Source: an uncultured Collinsella sp.
GTDB taxonomy: Bacteria; Actinomycetota; Coriobacteriia; Coriobacteriales; Coriobacteriaceae
Length of the DNA: 5,371 nucleotides
Assembly (NCBI GenBank): GCA_902495955.1
Contig: CABUZE010000069.1
Location: 1-5,371 of the forward strand
Direction of reading: 5' to 3'
The notes under the pieces were generated by a model. That model had not been told where the DNA came from, did no database searches, and saw nothing but the letters and a program-made list of their open reading frames with translations. Numbering within the stretch: position 1 is the first letter of the stretch; the number at the start of each line of letters is the position of its first letter. This document shows, piece after piece, positions 1-5,337 of the stretch. Made by a program: the position numbers and the translations under genes.

Positions 1-2
1 AG

Positions 3-827
3 ATCGACCATGTTCGCGAGGAGTACATCGCTGCCATCGAGGGCATGGCGGACGGTACGGGCGAGTGGTGTGCCGGCATCGCCGACAGCGACCAGGCCTT
101 CGACAAGGAAGCGGCACTCGCCGCCGTCGAGCGTGCCTACTCCACGCTCAAGCTGGAGCTCGATCTTGCCAAGGCCGTGGCTGACGCCGACCTGGTCATC
201 GAATCTATGGCCGAGGACACCCAGGCAAAGATCGACTTCTACAAGAAGCTCGCCCCGGTTCTGCCGCAAAAGACCGTCATCGTCACCAACTCTTCCACGC
301 TGCTGCCGAGCACCTTTGCCAAGTACACCGGCCGCCCCGAGAAGTACCTATCGCTACACTTTGCCAACTCCATCTGGAAGAACAACATGACCGAGGTCAT
401 GGCCCAGGACCAGACCGACAAGCGCTATTTCGACGAGCTCGTCGACTTCGCCAACGACATTCGCATGCTGGCACTTCCCGTCAACAAGGAAAAGAACGGT
501 TACCTGCTCAACTCCATGTTGGTACCGTGGCTGCTCTCGGGCCTTGACCTGTATGTCACGGGCGTCAGCGACCCCAAGAGCATCGACCTCGCATGGACGC
601 GCGGCACTGGCGCGCCCAAAGGTCCGTTCCGCGTGTTCGACACGGTGGGAATCCAGACGGCCTACAACATCGTTATGCAGTATCAGAAGGTCCCGGGCCT
701 GGTGAGCCCGCTGCTCAAGAAGATGATGATGCCCTACAACTTTAAGGCCATGGCCTCCGTCCTCAAGAAAATGCTCGACGAAGGTAAGCTGGGCGAAAGC
801 TCGGGCGAGGGCTTCTTCAAGTACTAA
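3..827 (+). CDS. 3-hydroxyacyl-CoA dehydrogenase family protein, 5' end cut by window edge
   Basis: The reading frame is open from the first bases, so the gene begins upstream; 274 residues are visible. The family oxidises (S)-3-hydroxyacyl-CoA to 3-ketoacyl-CoA with NAD in the cytosol. Seen: the second half of the Rossmann domain (ADADLVIESMAED, around visible residues 61-73), the NSST motif at 96-99, a histidine at 119 in LHFANS, a glutamate at 131 in TEVM and an asparagine at 170 in GYLLNSML. These align with the Ser, His, Glu and Asn active-site positions of the classical enzyme. The C-terminal helical domain follows and ends in GEGFFKY, a typical family ending (GxGFY/F). The GxGxxG nucleotide loop is presumably in the roughly 30-40 missing residues. 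The motif HFANSIW replaces the usual HFFNP, so this is a divergent subfamily and the substrate (acyl-CoA length, or another hydroxy acid) cannot be assigned. The downstream neighbour is a gene remnant, so there is no operon clue. Confidence 0.88.
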   Translation: MDHVREEYIAAIEGMADGTGEWCAGIADSDQAFDKEAALAAVERAYSTLKLELDLAKAVADADLVIESMAEDTQAKIDFYKKLAPVLPQKTVIVTNSSTLLPSTFAKYTGRPEKYLSLHFANSIWKNNMTEVMAQDQTDKRYFDELVDFANDIRMLALPVNKEKNGYLLNSMLVPWLLSGLDLYVTGVSDPKSIDLAWTRGTGAPKGPFRVFDTVGIQTAYNIVMQYQKVPGLVSPLLKKMMMPYNFKAMASVLKKMLDEGKLGESSGEGFFKY

Positions 828-900
828 AAAATGACATCTCGGGGACGGAGGAAAACGGATCGTTTTCGGCCGCCAACAGTGAGAAGATGGACTCAGAAAT
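828..900. repeat. Candidate dispersed intergenic repeat with a perfect palindrome
   Basis: This segment fills the gap between the dehydrogenase stop and the arylsulfotransferase remnant. It contains GACATCTCGGGGACGG (833-848), which resembles GTCATTTTGGGACGG at the right end of the window (5340-5354). It is followed by a perfect 7-bp inverted repeat with a 3-base loop, GAAAACG-GAT-CGTTTTC (851-867). No T-tract follows, so this is not a clear intrinsic terminator, although the hairpin could slow or stop transcription leaving the dehydrogenase gene. A 23-codon frame starting with ATG at 831 runs through it with no ribosome binding site of its own; I regard that as repeat sequence rather than a gene. 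That this is a genus-wide repeat is inference from the two similar segments and needs a genome search. Confidence 0.4.
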
Positions 901-1386
901 AGAAAGGAGTGGCAATGGGCCGGCTCGGGCTTTGAGGACAAGCTGCTGCAAGCCCAGGGCGATTTTTCGCTCAACGCAGGCCAGCACAGCGTGACCTATC
1001 TGCCAAACGACAAGACGGCAACGACCGGTCGCTACCAAGTGCTGCTGTACGACAACAACTTTGGCGCGGCCGAGAGCTATCCCAAGTTCGACTGGGGCCA
1101 GCTGGGCGCCGCGGTGGTGACCGACTACAACGAGGGCACGCATTCGTTTGGGCGCATCTTTACAGTGGACGAGACGGCGCGCACCTACGAGCTTGTGGAC
1201 CAGATCGCAGTACCGTTTTCAGGTTACGTCAGCAGTGCGCAGCGCGTCGGCAATTCGAACAGCATGCTCGTGGCATCGGGCATGGCCAAGACCTTTATCG
1301 AGTACGACCGCTACGGACTGCCCATCGCCACCTACGAGATGGAAGCCGAAAAGTACATCTACCGCGTGTACAAGTGCGACCTGTAG
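883..1386 (+). pseudogene. Arylsulfotransferase (ASST family) remnant, C-terminal third only
   Basis: The frame is open from just after a TGA at 880-882 to TAG at 1384-1386. Recognisable protein runs from WQWAGSGFEDKLL (about 910) to KYIYRVYKCDL. ASST enzymes are beta-propeller proteins of roughly 480-600 residues that move sulfate from an aryl sulfate to a phenol through a sulfo-histidine. Seen here: the QHSV segment followed by LLYDNN (matching the family's QH...LFDNG strand), then HSFGRIFTVDE (like SRAVxYKID), ARTYELVDQ, and NSNSMLVASG...EYDRYG near the end. About 160 residues remain, so the N-terminal two thirds are missing. There is no ATG, GTG or TTG in frame before GTG 991, which lies inside the conserved fold and has no ribosome binding site. 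The AAAGGAG at 903-909 precedes an ATG (915) in another frame that gives only six codons. I infer a deletion remnant; an assembly join is the alternative. Confidence 0.72.
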
Positions 1387-1488
1387 GGCCGCGCTTAGGG
1401 TTGACCAATGGAGTATGAAAACACGCCGTTCACCGATGCCCCCTCCGCGAGTGACAGCCATATGGTTTGATGTCAGAAGCATATAGTT

Positions 1489-1508
1489 GTCACCAGCCTG
1501 CTGGCGAC
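1489..1508 (+). other. Hairpin upstream of leader ORF
   Basis: GTCACCAG-CCTG-CTGGCGAC forms an 8-position stem with one A-C mismatch and a 4-base loop. It ends 14 bases before the ribosome binding site of the leader ORF. No T-tract follows, so it is not a convincing terminator for the upstream remnant. It may be a 5'-UTR stem or a protein-binding palindrome; the role is unknown. Confidence 0.35.
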
Positions 1509-1522
1509 GTTCCCCCTGATAT

Positions 1523-1528
1523 CGGAGG
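1523..1528 (+). promoter_or_regulatory. Ribosome binding site of the leader ORF
   Basis: CGGAGG lies 8 bases before ATG 1537, an ideal Shine-Dalgarno spacing. The next ATG (1577) of the anchored protein has no such site of its own (preceded by ATCGGTTGGTCTAAC), so this is the only good ribosome entry point seen for the pair. Confidence 0.5.
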
Positions 1529-1536
1529 TTCCAGGT

Positions 1537-1575
1537 ATGTTTCGCGCTCCGTTAAACAACTATCGGTTGGTCTAA
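1537..1575 (+). CDS. Putative 12-residue leader peptide coupled to the next gene
   Basis: ATG 1537 starts the peptide MFRAPLNNYRLV and stops at TAA 1573-1575. The next gene's ATG begins at 1577, after a single base. The good ribosome binding site is in front of this short frame and not in front of the downstream gene, so ribosomes finishing the leader could re-initiate on the main ORF. The peptide has no run of one amino acid, so a classical amino-acid attenuator is not evident. An alternative is that the two frames were once a single ORF separated by a one- or two-base indel; the leader residues would then be the cytosolic tail of the anchored protein. Short frames also arise by chance, so confidence is moderate. 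Confidence 0.4.
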   Translation: MFRAPLNNYRLV

Positions 1576-1576
1576 C

Positions 1577-2026
1577 ATGGGTCGCCGTGCTACTTCGATA
1601 ACCCTTGCAGTGGTCTGCCTGGCTGTGCTCCTGGGCGCTACAGGGCTGTTTGCTATAAGCCGGGAAACGTCCTATATGCAGGAATGCGCTTCCGAAGGGT
1701 TTGCCATTGACGGTTACTATCGGGACGACAAGACGAGTCTGGAAACCCTGGCCTTTCTTGAAGAGGATAACCATCGGTGGCAACTGGTCGACAAAGACGG
1801 CAGCTGCGTTGACGGGCAGTTTAAGCGTACGGATGACCCCAACATCCTGATATTAAAGAAGGAAAACGGCGAAGAATTCGGCACGGTTCACGTTGCGTAT
1901 ATATCGCGCCGACGCAATCAGGGGCAGATTTACCTAATTAGAAATACTGAGGTGACCCGATTTTATCTTGTGAGCACCGATCCGGCGTTTACGGTGGAGT
2001 CTGGCGATGTCGATGCGGACGTCTGA
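1577..2026 (+). CDS. Hypothetical N-terminally membrane-anchored extracytoplasmic protein
   Basis: I do not recognise the family of this 149-residue protein. It begins MGRRATS, then has one hydrophobic segment (about residues 8-27) preceded by two arginines, which predicts a signal anchor with the rest outside the cell. There is no lipobox: C14 sits inside the hydrophobic stretch and lacks a following signal-peptide-like pattern. The outer part of about 120 residues looks beta-rich (DGYYRDD; HRWQLVDKDG; GQFKRTDDPNILILKK; GTVHVAYISRR; QIYLIRNTEVTRFYLVS). It has two cysteines, C37 and C77, that could form a disulfide, and an acidic tail (ESGDVDADV). ATG 1577 is the first start after an in-frame stop at 1553-1555. 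It lacks its own ribosome binding site and follows the leader stop by one base. Codons such as ATA, TTA, CTA, AGA and AAT are frequent compared with neighbours, which hints at a recent arrival or weak expression. Function is unknown; a small periplasmic-facing sensor or envelope protein is only a guess. Confidence 0.7.
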   Translation: MGRRATSITLAVVCLAVLLGATGLFAISRETSYMQECASEGFAIDGYYRDDKTSLETLAFLEEDNHRWQLVDKDGSCVDGQFKRTDDPNILILKKENGEEFGTVHVAYISRRRNQGQIYLIRNTEVTRFYLVSTDPAFTVESGDVDADV

Positions 2027-2037
2027 TTCACGGCAAT

Positions 2038-2077
2038 AAAACAGCGAGCGGGGCGCGGGTATGAACTGCACCCCGCT
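2038..2077 (-). terminator. Terminator of the DUF389 gene, possibly bidirectional
   Basis: AGCGGGGCGC (2047-2056) and GCACCCCGCT (2068-2077) form a 10-position stem with an 11-base loop. On the minus strand the single odd position becomes a G-T wobble, whereas on the plus strand it is a C-A mismatch. Reading leftward, CGCTG and then TTTTATT follow, a somewhat displaced T-tract. The stem lies 75 bases beyond the DUF389 stop and 21 bases beyond the convergent small-protein stop at 2026. On the plus strand only a weak ATTTGC follows, so use in that direction is less sure. Confidence 0.55.
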
Positions 2078-2151
2078 ATTTGCTCGTGTCCGTATTGCGT
2101 CTGCGCCTCGTCATAACTTGCGTCTGTGTGAGCATTCATCCCGCGCCGGCA

Positions 2152-3291
2152 TCACTTCACATCGAACTCCACGCGATCGAGCTCGGGCACATTGAGGTCG
2201 ATGAGCTTGCGGGCGATGTGACGGTCGTGTGCCCCAAGCGTCTCGCCTGTCGTCACATGGGCGACAATCTCGCGCTCGACGATGCCTTCCTCATCGCCTT
2301 CGGTGGCCGAGGTCTCGACGGCGACGGTGTAATCCTTAAAGCCTGGCAGCACCGCCGCAAGCTCGCGCGTGGTTTCGGTGACGCCGTAGCCGTCCTGCAC
2401 GCCGGCCTGCGCCGAGCCGATAGACCCCGCCGTCATGACGATGCAGGGGATGGCAAAGACTACCGTGCCCACAATGATGCGGCGGCGCACCTTGCGCGAT
2501 AGCTCGTCGACCTCGGCGTTTTCTTCAGCAGTCACAATACCGTCGCCGTTGAGGTCGCGCTTGAGCGGCACGCGCAAAAGAAGCAGCACGGCTTCGGCGG
2601 CCAGTGCGATAAAGACCACGTTGATGCCAAACTCATAAAGCGCCGAGAGAAACAGCGACCCGCTTGCGATGGCGATGCCATAGCCCGCCGCGCACAGGGG
2701 CGGCATGAGTGCGGTCGCCACAGCCACCCCGGCGATGAGCGTGGCGGGTTCCTGGTCGCGCGAGTTGCCCAGGCCACCCGCAAAGCCGCCCGCGAGCGCG
2801 ACGGCAAGGTCCCACACAGTCGGTGTCGAATTGTCGATGATGGCGGCCGTGGTGGTGCCAAGGGGCGAGAGCTTAAAGTACAACGTGGACGTGACCAGGC
2901 AAAAGGCCATCTGCAGAGCCAAGCTCGCGACGGCCTCAAGGGTAATCTCGCGGTCGAGCGTGGCGATGCCGTATGCCATGGCAAGGACCGAGCCCATGAG
3001 CGGGCAGATGAGCATGGCGCCTACAATGGCGATATCTGAGTCGATATCGAGGCCGATGCTCGCGATCAACATGGCAATGATCAGGATGCATAAGTGTGAG
3101 CCAGTCAGGCGCGCCCCGTTTACAAAGCGCTTGCGAATCACGTGATAGGGCGCGCGTCCCTCGCGAATGTTGAATGCCTGCTTTAGAAAGCGGCTTGCGT
3201 TCTCCATGGCCCCGCTGTGGGCGGGGCGGATGCCATGGCGCCGATGATGACGCTCGCGCAGTCGCTTGAGCTGTTGTTTATCGAGTTCCAT
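2152..3291 (-). CDS. DUF389 / TIGR00341-type multi-spanning membrane protein with an EF-hand loop
   Basis: From ATG 3291 the protein has 379 residues (numbers below count from a GTG two codons upstream). A basic cytosolic tail (1-62) is followed by the DUF389 core at about 64-210: SHLCILIIAMLIASIGLDID, then GAMLICPLMGSVLAMAYG, and later GGLGNSRDQ and AGVAVATALMPPLCAAG. These are the family hallmarks (ASxGL...S, GAMLIxPLMGP, GxxxA.ALxPP). Hydrophobic segments lie near 66-82, 88-112, 122-143, 160-178, 184-210, 215-242 and 273-292, then an extramembrane C-terminal domain of about 85 residues. The loop between the last two segments holds a canonical EF-hand loop at 248-259 (Asp1, Asn3, Asp5, Gly6, Val8, Glu12). 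The biochemical role of the family is not established; transport is only suspected. The gene has its own promoter and lies downstream of the OPT terminator, so it is probably a single unit. Confidence 0.87.
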   Translation of the reverse strand: MELDKQQLKRLRERHHRRHGIRPAHSGAMENASRFLKQAFNIREGRAPYHVIRKRFVNGARLTGSHLCILIIAMLIASIGLDIDSDIAIVGAMLICPLMGSVLAMAYGIATLDREITLEAVASLALQMAFCLVTSTLYFKLSPLGTTTAAIIDNSTPTVWDLAVALAGGFAGGLGNSRDQEPATLIAGVAVATALMPPLCAAGYGIAIASGSLFLSALYEFGINVVFIALAAEAVLLLLRVPLKRDLNGDGIVTAEENAEVDELSRKVRRRIIVGTVVFAIPCIVMTAGSIGSAQAGVQDGYGVTETTRELAAVLPGFKDYTVAVETSATEGDEEGIVEREIVAHVTTGETLGAHDRHIARKLIDLNVPELDRVEFDVK

Positions 3292-3296
3292 GTCCA

Positions 3297-3300
3297 CCTC
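3297..3300 (-). promoter_or_regulatory. Ribosome binding site that decides the DUF389 start
   Basis: On the minus strand GAGG is followed by five bases (TGGAC) and ATG 3291. The alternative GTG at 3297 overlaps this site and has only AACGAG before it, so ATG 3291 is preferred. The two choices differ by two residues. Confidence 0.6.
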
Positions 3301-3337
3301 GTTCTGGCACGTGCCGCGTATCCCGCCCGTCGTCTTT

Positions 3338-3366
3338 ACTCTACACCGCGTTGAGCGAGGTGTCAG
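3338..3366 (-). promoter_or_regulatory. Sigma-70-type promoter of the DUF389 gene
   Basis: On the minus strand CTGACA (3361-3366, five of six matches to TTGACA) is followed by 17 bases and TAGAGT (3338-3343, four of six matches to TATAAT). Transcription would begin near 3331 and give a leader of about 40 bases before ATG 3291. It lies between the OPT terminator and the DUF389 gene, which supports independent transcription. Confidence 0.55.
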
Positions 3367-3376
3367 ACAGGGTTTG

Positions 3377-3397
3377 TTGACCTGGAAGTCAGGCCAA
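3377..3397 (-). repeat. Inverted repeat upstream of the DUF389 promoter
   Basis: TTGACCTG-GAAGT-CAGGCCAA has 8-base arms with one imperfect pair (a G-T wobble if read as minus-strand RNA) and a 5-base spacer. It ends about 10 bases upstream of the DUF389 -35 box, where an activator site could sit. It lacks a T-tract, and the OPT terminator is already complete before it, so a second terminator is less likely. Role unproven. Confidence 0.35.
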
Positions 3398-3439
3398 TAT
3401 CGGCATGACTAAAAACGCCGTGAGGATCATAAGAGTCGA

Positions 3440-3483
3440 ATAGATAAAAAAGCGCGGGGCCGGTTTGATTCCGACCCCGCGCT
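3440..3483 (-). terminator. Intrinsic terminator of the OPT transporter gene
   Basis: On the minus strand AGCGCGGGGTCGG pairs with CCGGCCCCGCGCT around a 7-base loop, a 13-pair stem with one G-T wobble. It is followed directly by TTTTTTATCTATT. It begins 25 bases after the OPT stop codon. Stem, loop and T-tract all fit a strong rho-independent terminator in the leftward direction. Confidence 0.88.
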
Positions 3484-3508
3484 CTGCGCTGGTGCGTTGT
3501 TGGTCGGC

Positions 3509-5212
3509 CTACCCCAGCAGGCTCAGGCCAACAGAGACAAACGCCAGGATAACGCCGACGATAGACTCGCCGCCCAGCAGGCCGCTGGCGACAACCAGGC
3601 CCTGCTCCTGGAAGGCGGCGTCCTTGGCGGCCTTCTCCTCGTCCGAAAGACCGGCCTCGGCGTCGCGGTGAGCGGCCCACTTGTCGTAGACGAGCTTAAC
3701 GCAGGAGCCCAGGAAAGCCGTGAGCGACATATAGAACGGCAGGTACACGCCCAGGCCGATCATCATGGCCGGAATGCCGAGCCAGTACATGACGATGCCG
3801 GCGATAAAGCCGCCTGCGAACCACGGCACGCTCGGGATGCCCGAGACCATGGTGGCGACCACGCTTGCCTGCGCGGCAACGAAGCTCTTGTCGGGGCCGA
3901 AGGCGTCCGGACCATAGGCGGTGACGAGCGCGACCATGACGGCTGCGGCGACCAGGGCGCCCACGATGCCGCCGATGGCCTGCCCGACCCACTGTGCGCG
4001 CGGGTTGGTGCCCAGCACGGCGCCGGCCTTGAAGTCGTTCATGACGTCGCCCGCAAGGCCGCACGCTACGGCCACGATGCCGGCGATAAAAAACAGCTTG
4101 ACCTGAGCGAGCTGTGCGAAGGCGGCAACGATGAGCATGACGATGAGGCCGAAGATCTCCATGGGGTCGATGCCCGTCTGGCCGCAGCTCTGCGCGCTCA
4201 TGATGGTGGTGACAAAGGTGAACAGCGTGACGATGACGGCCGGAACGGGGCCAAGGTCGAGCACGATGGCGATGATCACGGCGATGGCGGCAGCGCCCAG
4301 GCCGATGATACCGGCGTCGAGCTTAAGGGAGCCCGAGATGAGCGACTGCTCGTCGGTGTCGGTGGAGCTGTCGGCGGCGAGGCCGCGGACGATACCGGCG
4401 ACCTGCGGCAAGATGTCCTTGAGGACGACGGCGACGCCAAAGCCCATCATGAGGCCCATACCCAGGGACTTAACAATGCCCTGTGCGGTCATAACGTCAA
4501 ACAGACCGGCAGCGGTGCCGCCGACAATGATGCCAAAATTGCCCAGCAGCGCGCCGGCAAACCAGAACGCGACCGGGGCGAAGCCCACAAGGAAGCCGAC
4601 GGAGAGCAGCATGGGCGAGTTGTAGATGGCAAAGGTCACGCCAGGGATGTTGAGCGTGCACAGCATACTGGGCACCACGCCCAGAGCATCGCGCAGCACA
4701 CTGTAGATGCCGGCGATGGCCATGGAGCCAAAGAGCTGCTTGCCGGTCTTGCCGCCGGCCTCGGTCGCGCGCAGGGTCTGAGCTGCGGCGTTGCCGGTGG
4801 GGAACTCCAGCGCGGCGTCCACGATAAAGTGACGGTGGATGAGCGCTGTCGCCAGAAGGCCCAAGATGGTGCCGGCGAGTGCCACGATAAACATGTCGAG
4901 CCAGCTGATCTGGTCGGCATAGCCCAGCATCCAGGCGCCCGGGATGGTAAACGCCAGACCGCCGGCGACCATGGCGCCTGCGGACATGATGGTGTGGGTG
5001 ACGTTGGCCTCGTTGAGGCTGGCGTTGCCCATGAGCTTAAGGAAGAACAGCGAGATGACGGCAGCGAAGACGATCGGCCAGGGGAGTGCGCCCATCTTGA
5101 GGGCGGTATAGGCCGAGCTTGCCGTGATGATCACGCAGCCAAGGACGCCGATGACGACGCCGCGCAGCGTGAGTTGCCCGCGCATCGAAGCACGGTTCGA
5201 GGGATTGCTCAT
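3509..5212 (-). CDS. OPT family (oligopeptide transporter) membrane protein
   Basis: The 567-residue protein is almost wholly membrane-embedded, with a dozen or more hydrophobic segments. OPT members (TC 2.A.67) are secondary transporters; eukaryotic ones take up oligopeptides or metal chelates, while substrates of bacterial ones are mostly unknown, so none is assigned. Family signals in order: YTALKMGALPWPI (35-47), NEANVTHTIMSAGAMVAGGLAFTIPG (67-92, positions of the NExNVxQTxxSAG signature), LEFPTGNAAAQTL (135-147), a central hydrophilic linker (276-296, TDTDEQS), GTNPRAQWVGQAIG (401-414), GLGVYLPFYMSL (487-498) and SGLLGGESIVGVI (543-555). A charged cytosolic stretch lies at 509-536. The length fits the shorter prokaryotic subfamily and no frame damage is seen. 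ATG 5212 is preceded by AAAGGAG with a 6-base gap, so the start is firm. A possible -10 (TATACT, 5323-5328) lies about 110 bases upstream without a good -35 partner. Confidence 0.93.
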   Translation of the reverse strand: MSNPSNRASMRGQLTLRGVVIGVLGCVIITASSAYTALKMGALPWPIVFAAVISLFFLKLMGNASLNEANVTHTIMSAGAMVAGGLAFTIPGAWMLGYADQISWLDMFIVALAGTILGLLATALIHRHFIVDAALEFPTGNAAAQTLRATEAGGKTGKQLFGSMAIAGIYSVLRDALGVVPSMLCTLNIPGVTFAIYNSPMLLSVGFLVGFAPVAFWFAGALLGNFGIIVGGTAAGLFDVMTAQGIVKSLGMGLMMGFGVAVVLKDILPQVAGIVRGLAADSSTDTDEQSLISGSLKLDAGIIGLGAAAIAVIIAIVLDLGPVPAVIVTLFTFVTTIMSAQSCGQTGIDPMEIFGLIVMLIVAAFAQLAQVKLFFIAGIVAVACGLAGDVMNDFKAGAVLGTNPRAQWVGQAIGGIVGALVAAAVMVALVTAYGPDAFGPDKSFVAAQASVVATMVSGIPSVPWFAGGFIAGIVMYWLGIPAMMIGLGVYLPFYMSLTAFLGSCVKLVYDKWAAHRDAEAGLSDEEKAAKDAAFQEQGLVVASGLLGGESIVGVILAFVSVGLSLLG

Positions 5213-5218
5213 GTAGAA

Positions 5219-5225
5219 CTCCTTT
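5219..5225 (-). promoter_or_regulatory. Ribosome binding site of the OPT gene
   Basis: AAAGGAG on the minus strand, six bases before ATG 5212; it fixes the start and suggests efficient translation. Confidence 0.85.
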
Positions 5226-5248
5226 GCGTATATCCGCTTCCCCCGGGA

Positions 5249-5269
5249 GCGCCGCTACGGATACGGCGC
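5249..5269 (-). other. GC-rich hairpin in the OPT leader region
   Basis: GCGCCG (5249-5254) and CGGCGC (5264-5269) are perfect inverted arms around a 9-base loop. The stem lies 24 bases upstream of the OPT ribosome binding site, with no T-tract toward the gene. It may be a leader structure; the surrounding 5240-5320 is very GC-rich, so chance pairing is possible. Confidence 0.3.
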
Positions 5270-5337
5270 GGGAAGTCGGGTTACCAAGGGCCGCCGCGTG
5301 AGCTCGCGCGCGACCGCGCACCAGTATAGCGGCAAGG

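Noticed and set aside
831..902. A 23-codon frame (MTSRGRRK...) right after the dehydrogenase stop
   Set aside because: It lacks a ribosome binding site, is very basic and coincides with the repeat-like palindromic segment; not supported as a gene.
903..935. AAAGGAG followed by ATG at 915, looking like a gene start
   Set aside because: The frame gives only six codons (MGRLGL then TGA) and differs from the arylsulfotransferase frame, whose residues WQWAGSGF span the same bases; likely coincidence.
354..974. A 206-codon minus-strand frame over the dehydrogenase gene
   Set aside because: It is the antisense of a clearly conserved gene, runs across the repeat-like segment and has no family resemblance or start signal.
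991..993. GTG 991 as the start of a real short arylsulfotransferase-like gene
   Set aside because: No ribosome binding site precedes it, and recognisable family sequence continues upstream of it in frame to about 904.
1401..1487. Promoter-like words TTGACC (1401) and TATAGT (1482) upstream of the leader ORF
   Set aside because: They are far apart and neither has an acceptable partner at 16-18 bases, so no promoter is called, though TATAGT could be a weak -10.
2080..2502. Plus-strand frame over the 3' part of the DUF389 gene
   Set aside because: It is antisense to a recognised gene and has no domain or ribosome binding site; high-GC shadow frame.
3497..5329. A 610-codon open frame on the plus strand running antisense to the whole OPT gene
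   Set aside because: It is in codon register with the OPT gene, so its stops could arise only from TTA, CTA or TCA codons, which this GC-rich gene avoids. The translation is rich in Asp, His, Gly and Ala with no recognisable domain, and it begins with TTG without a ribosome binding site.
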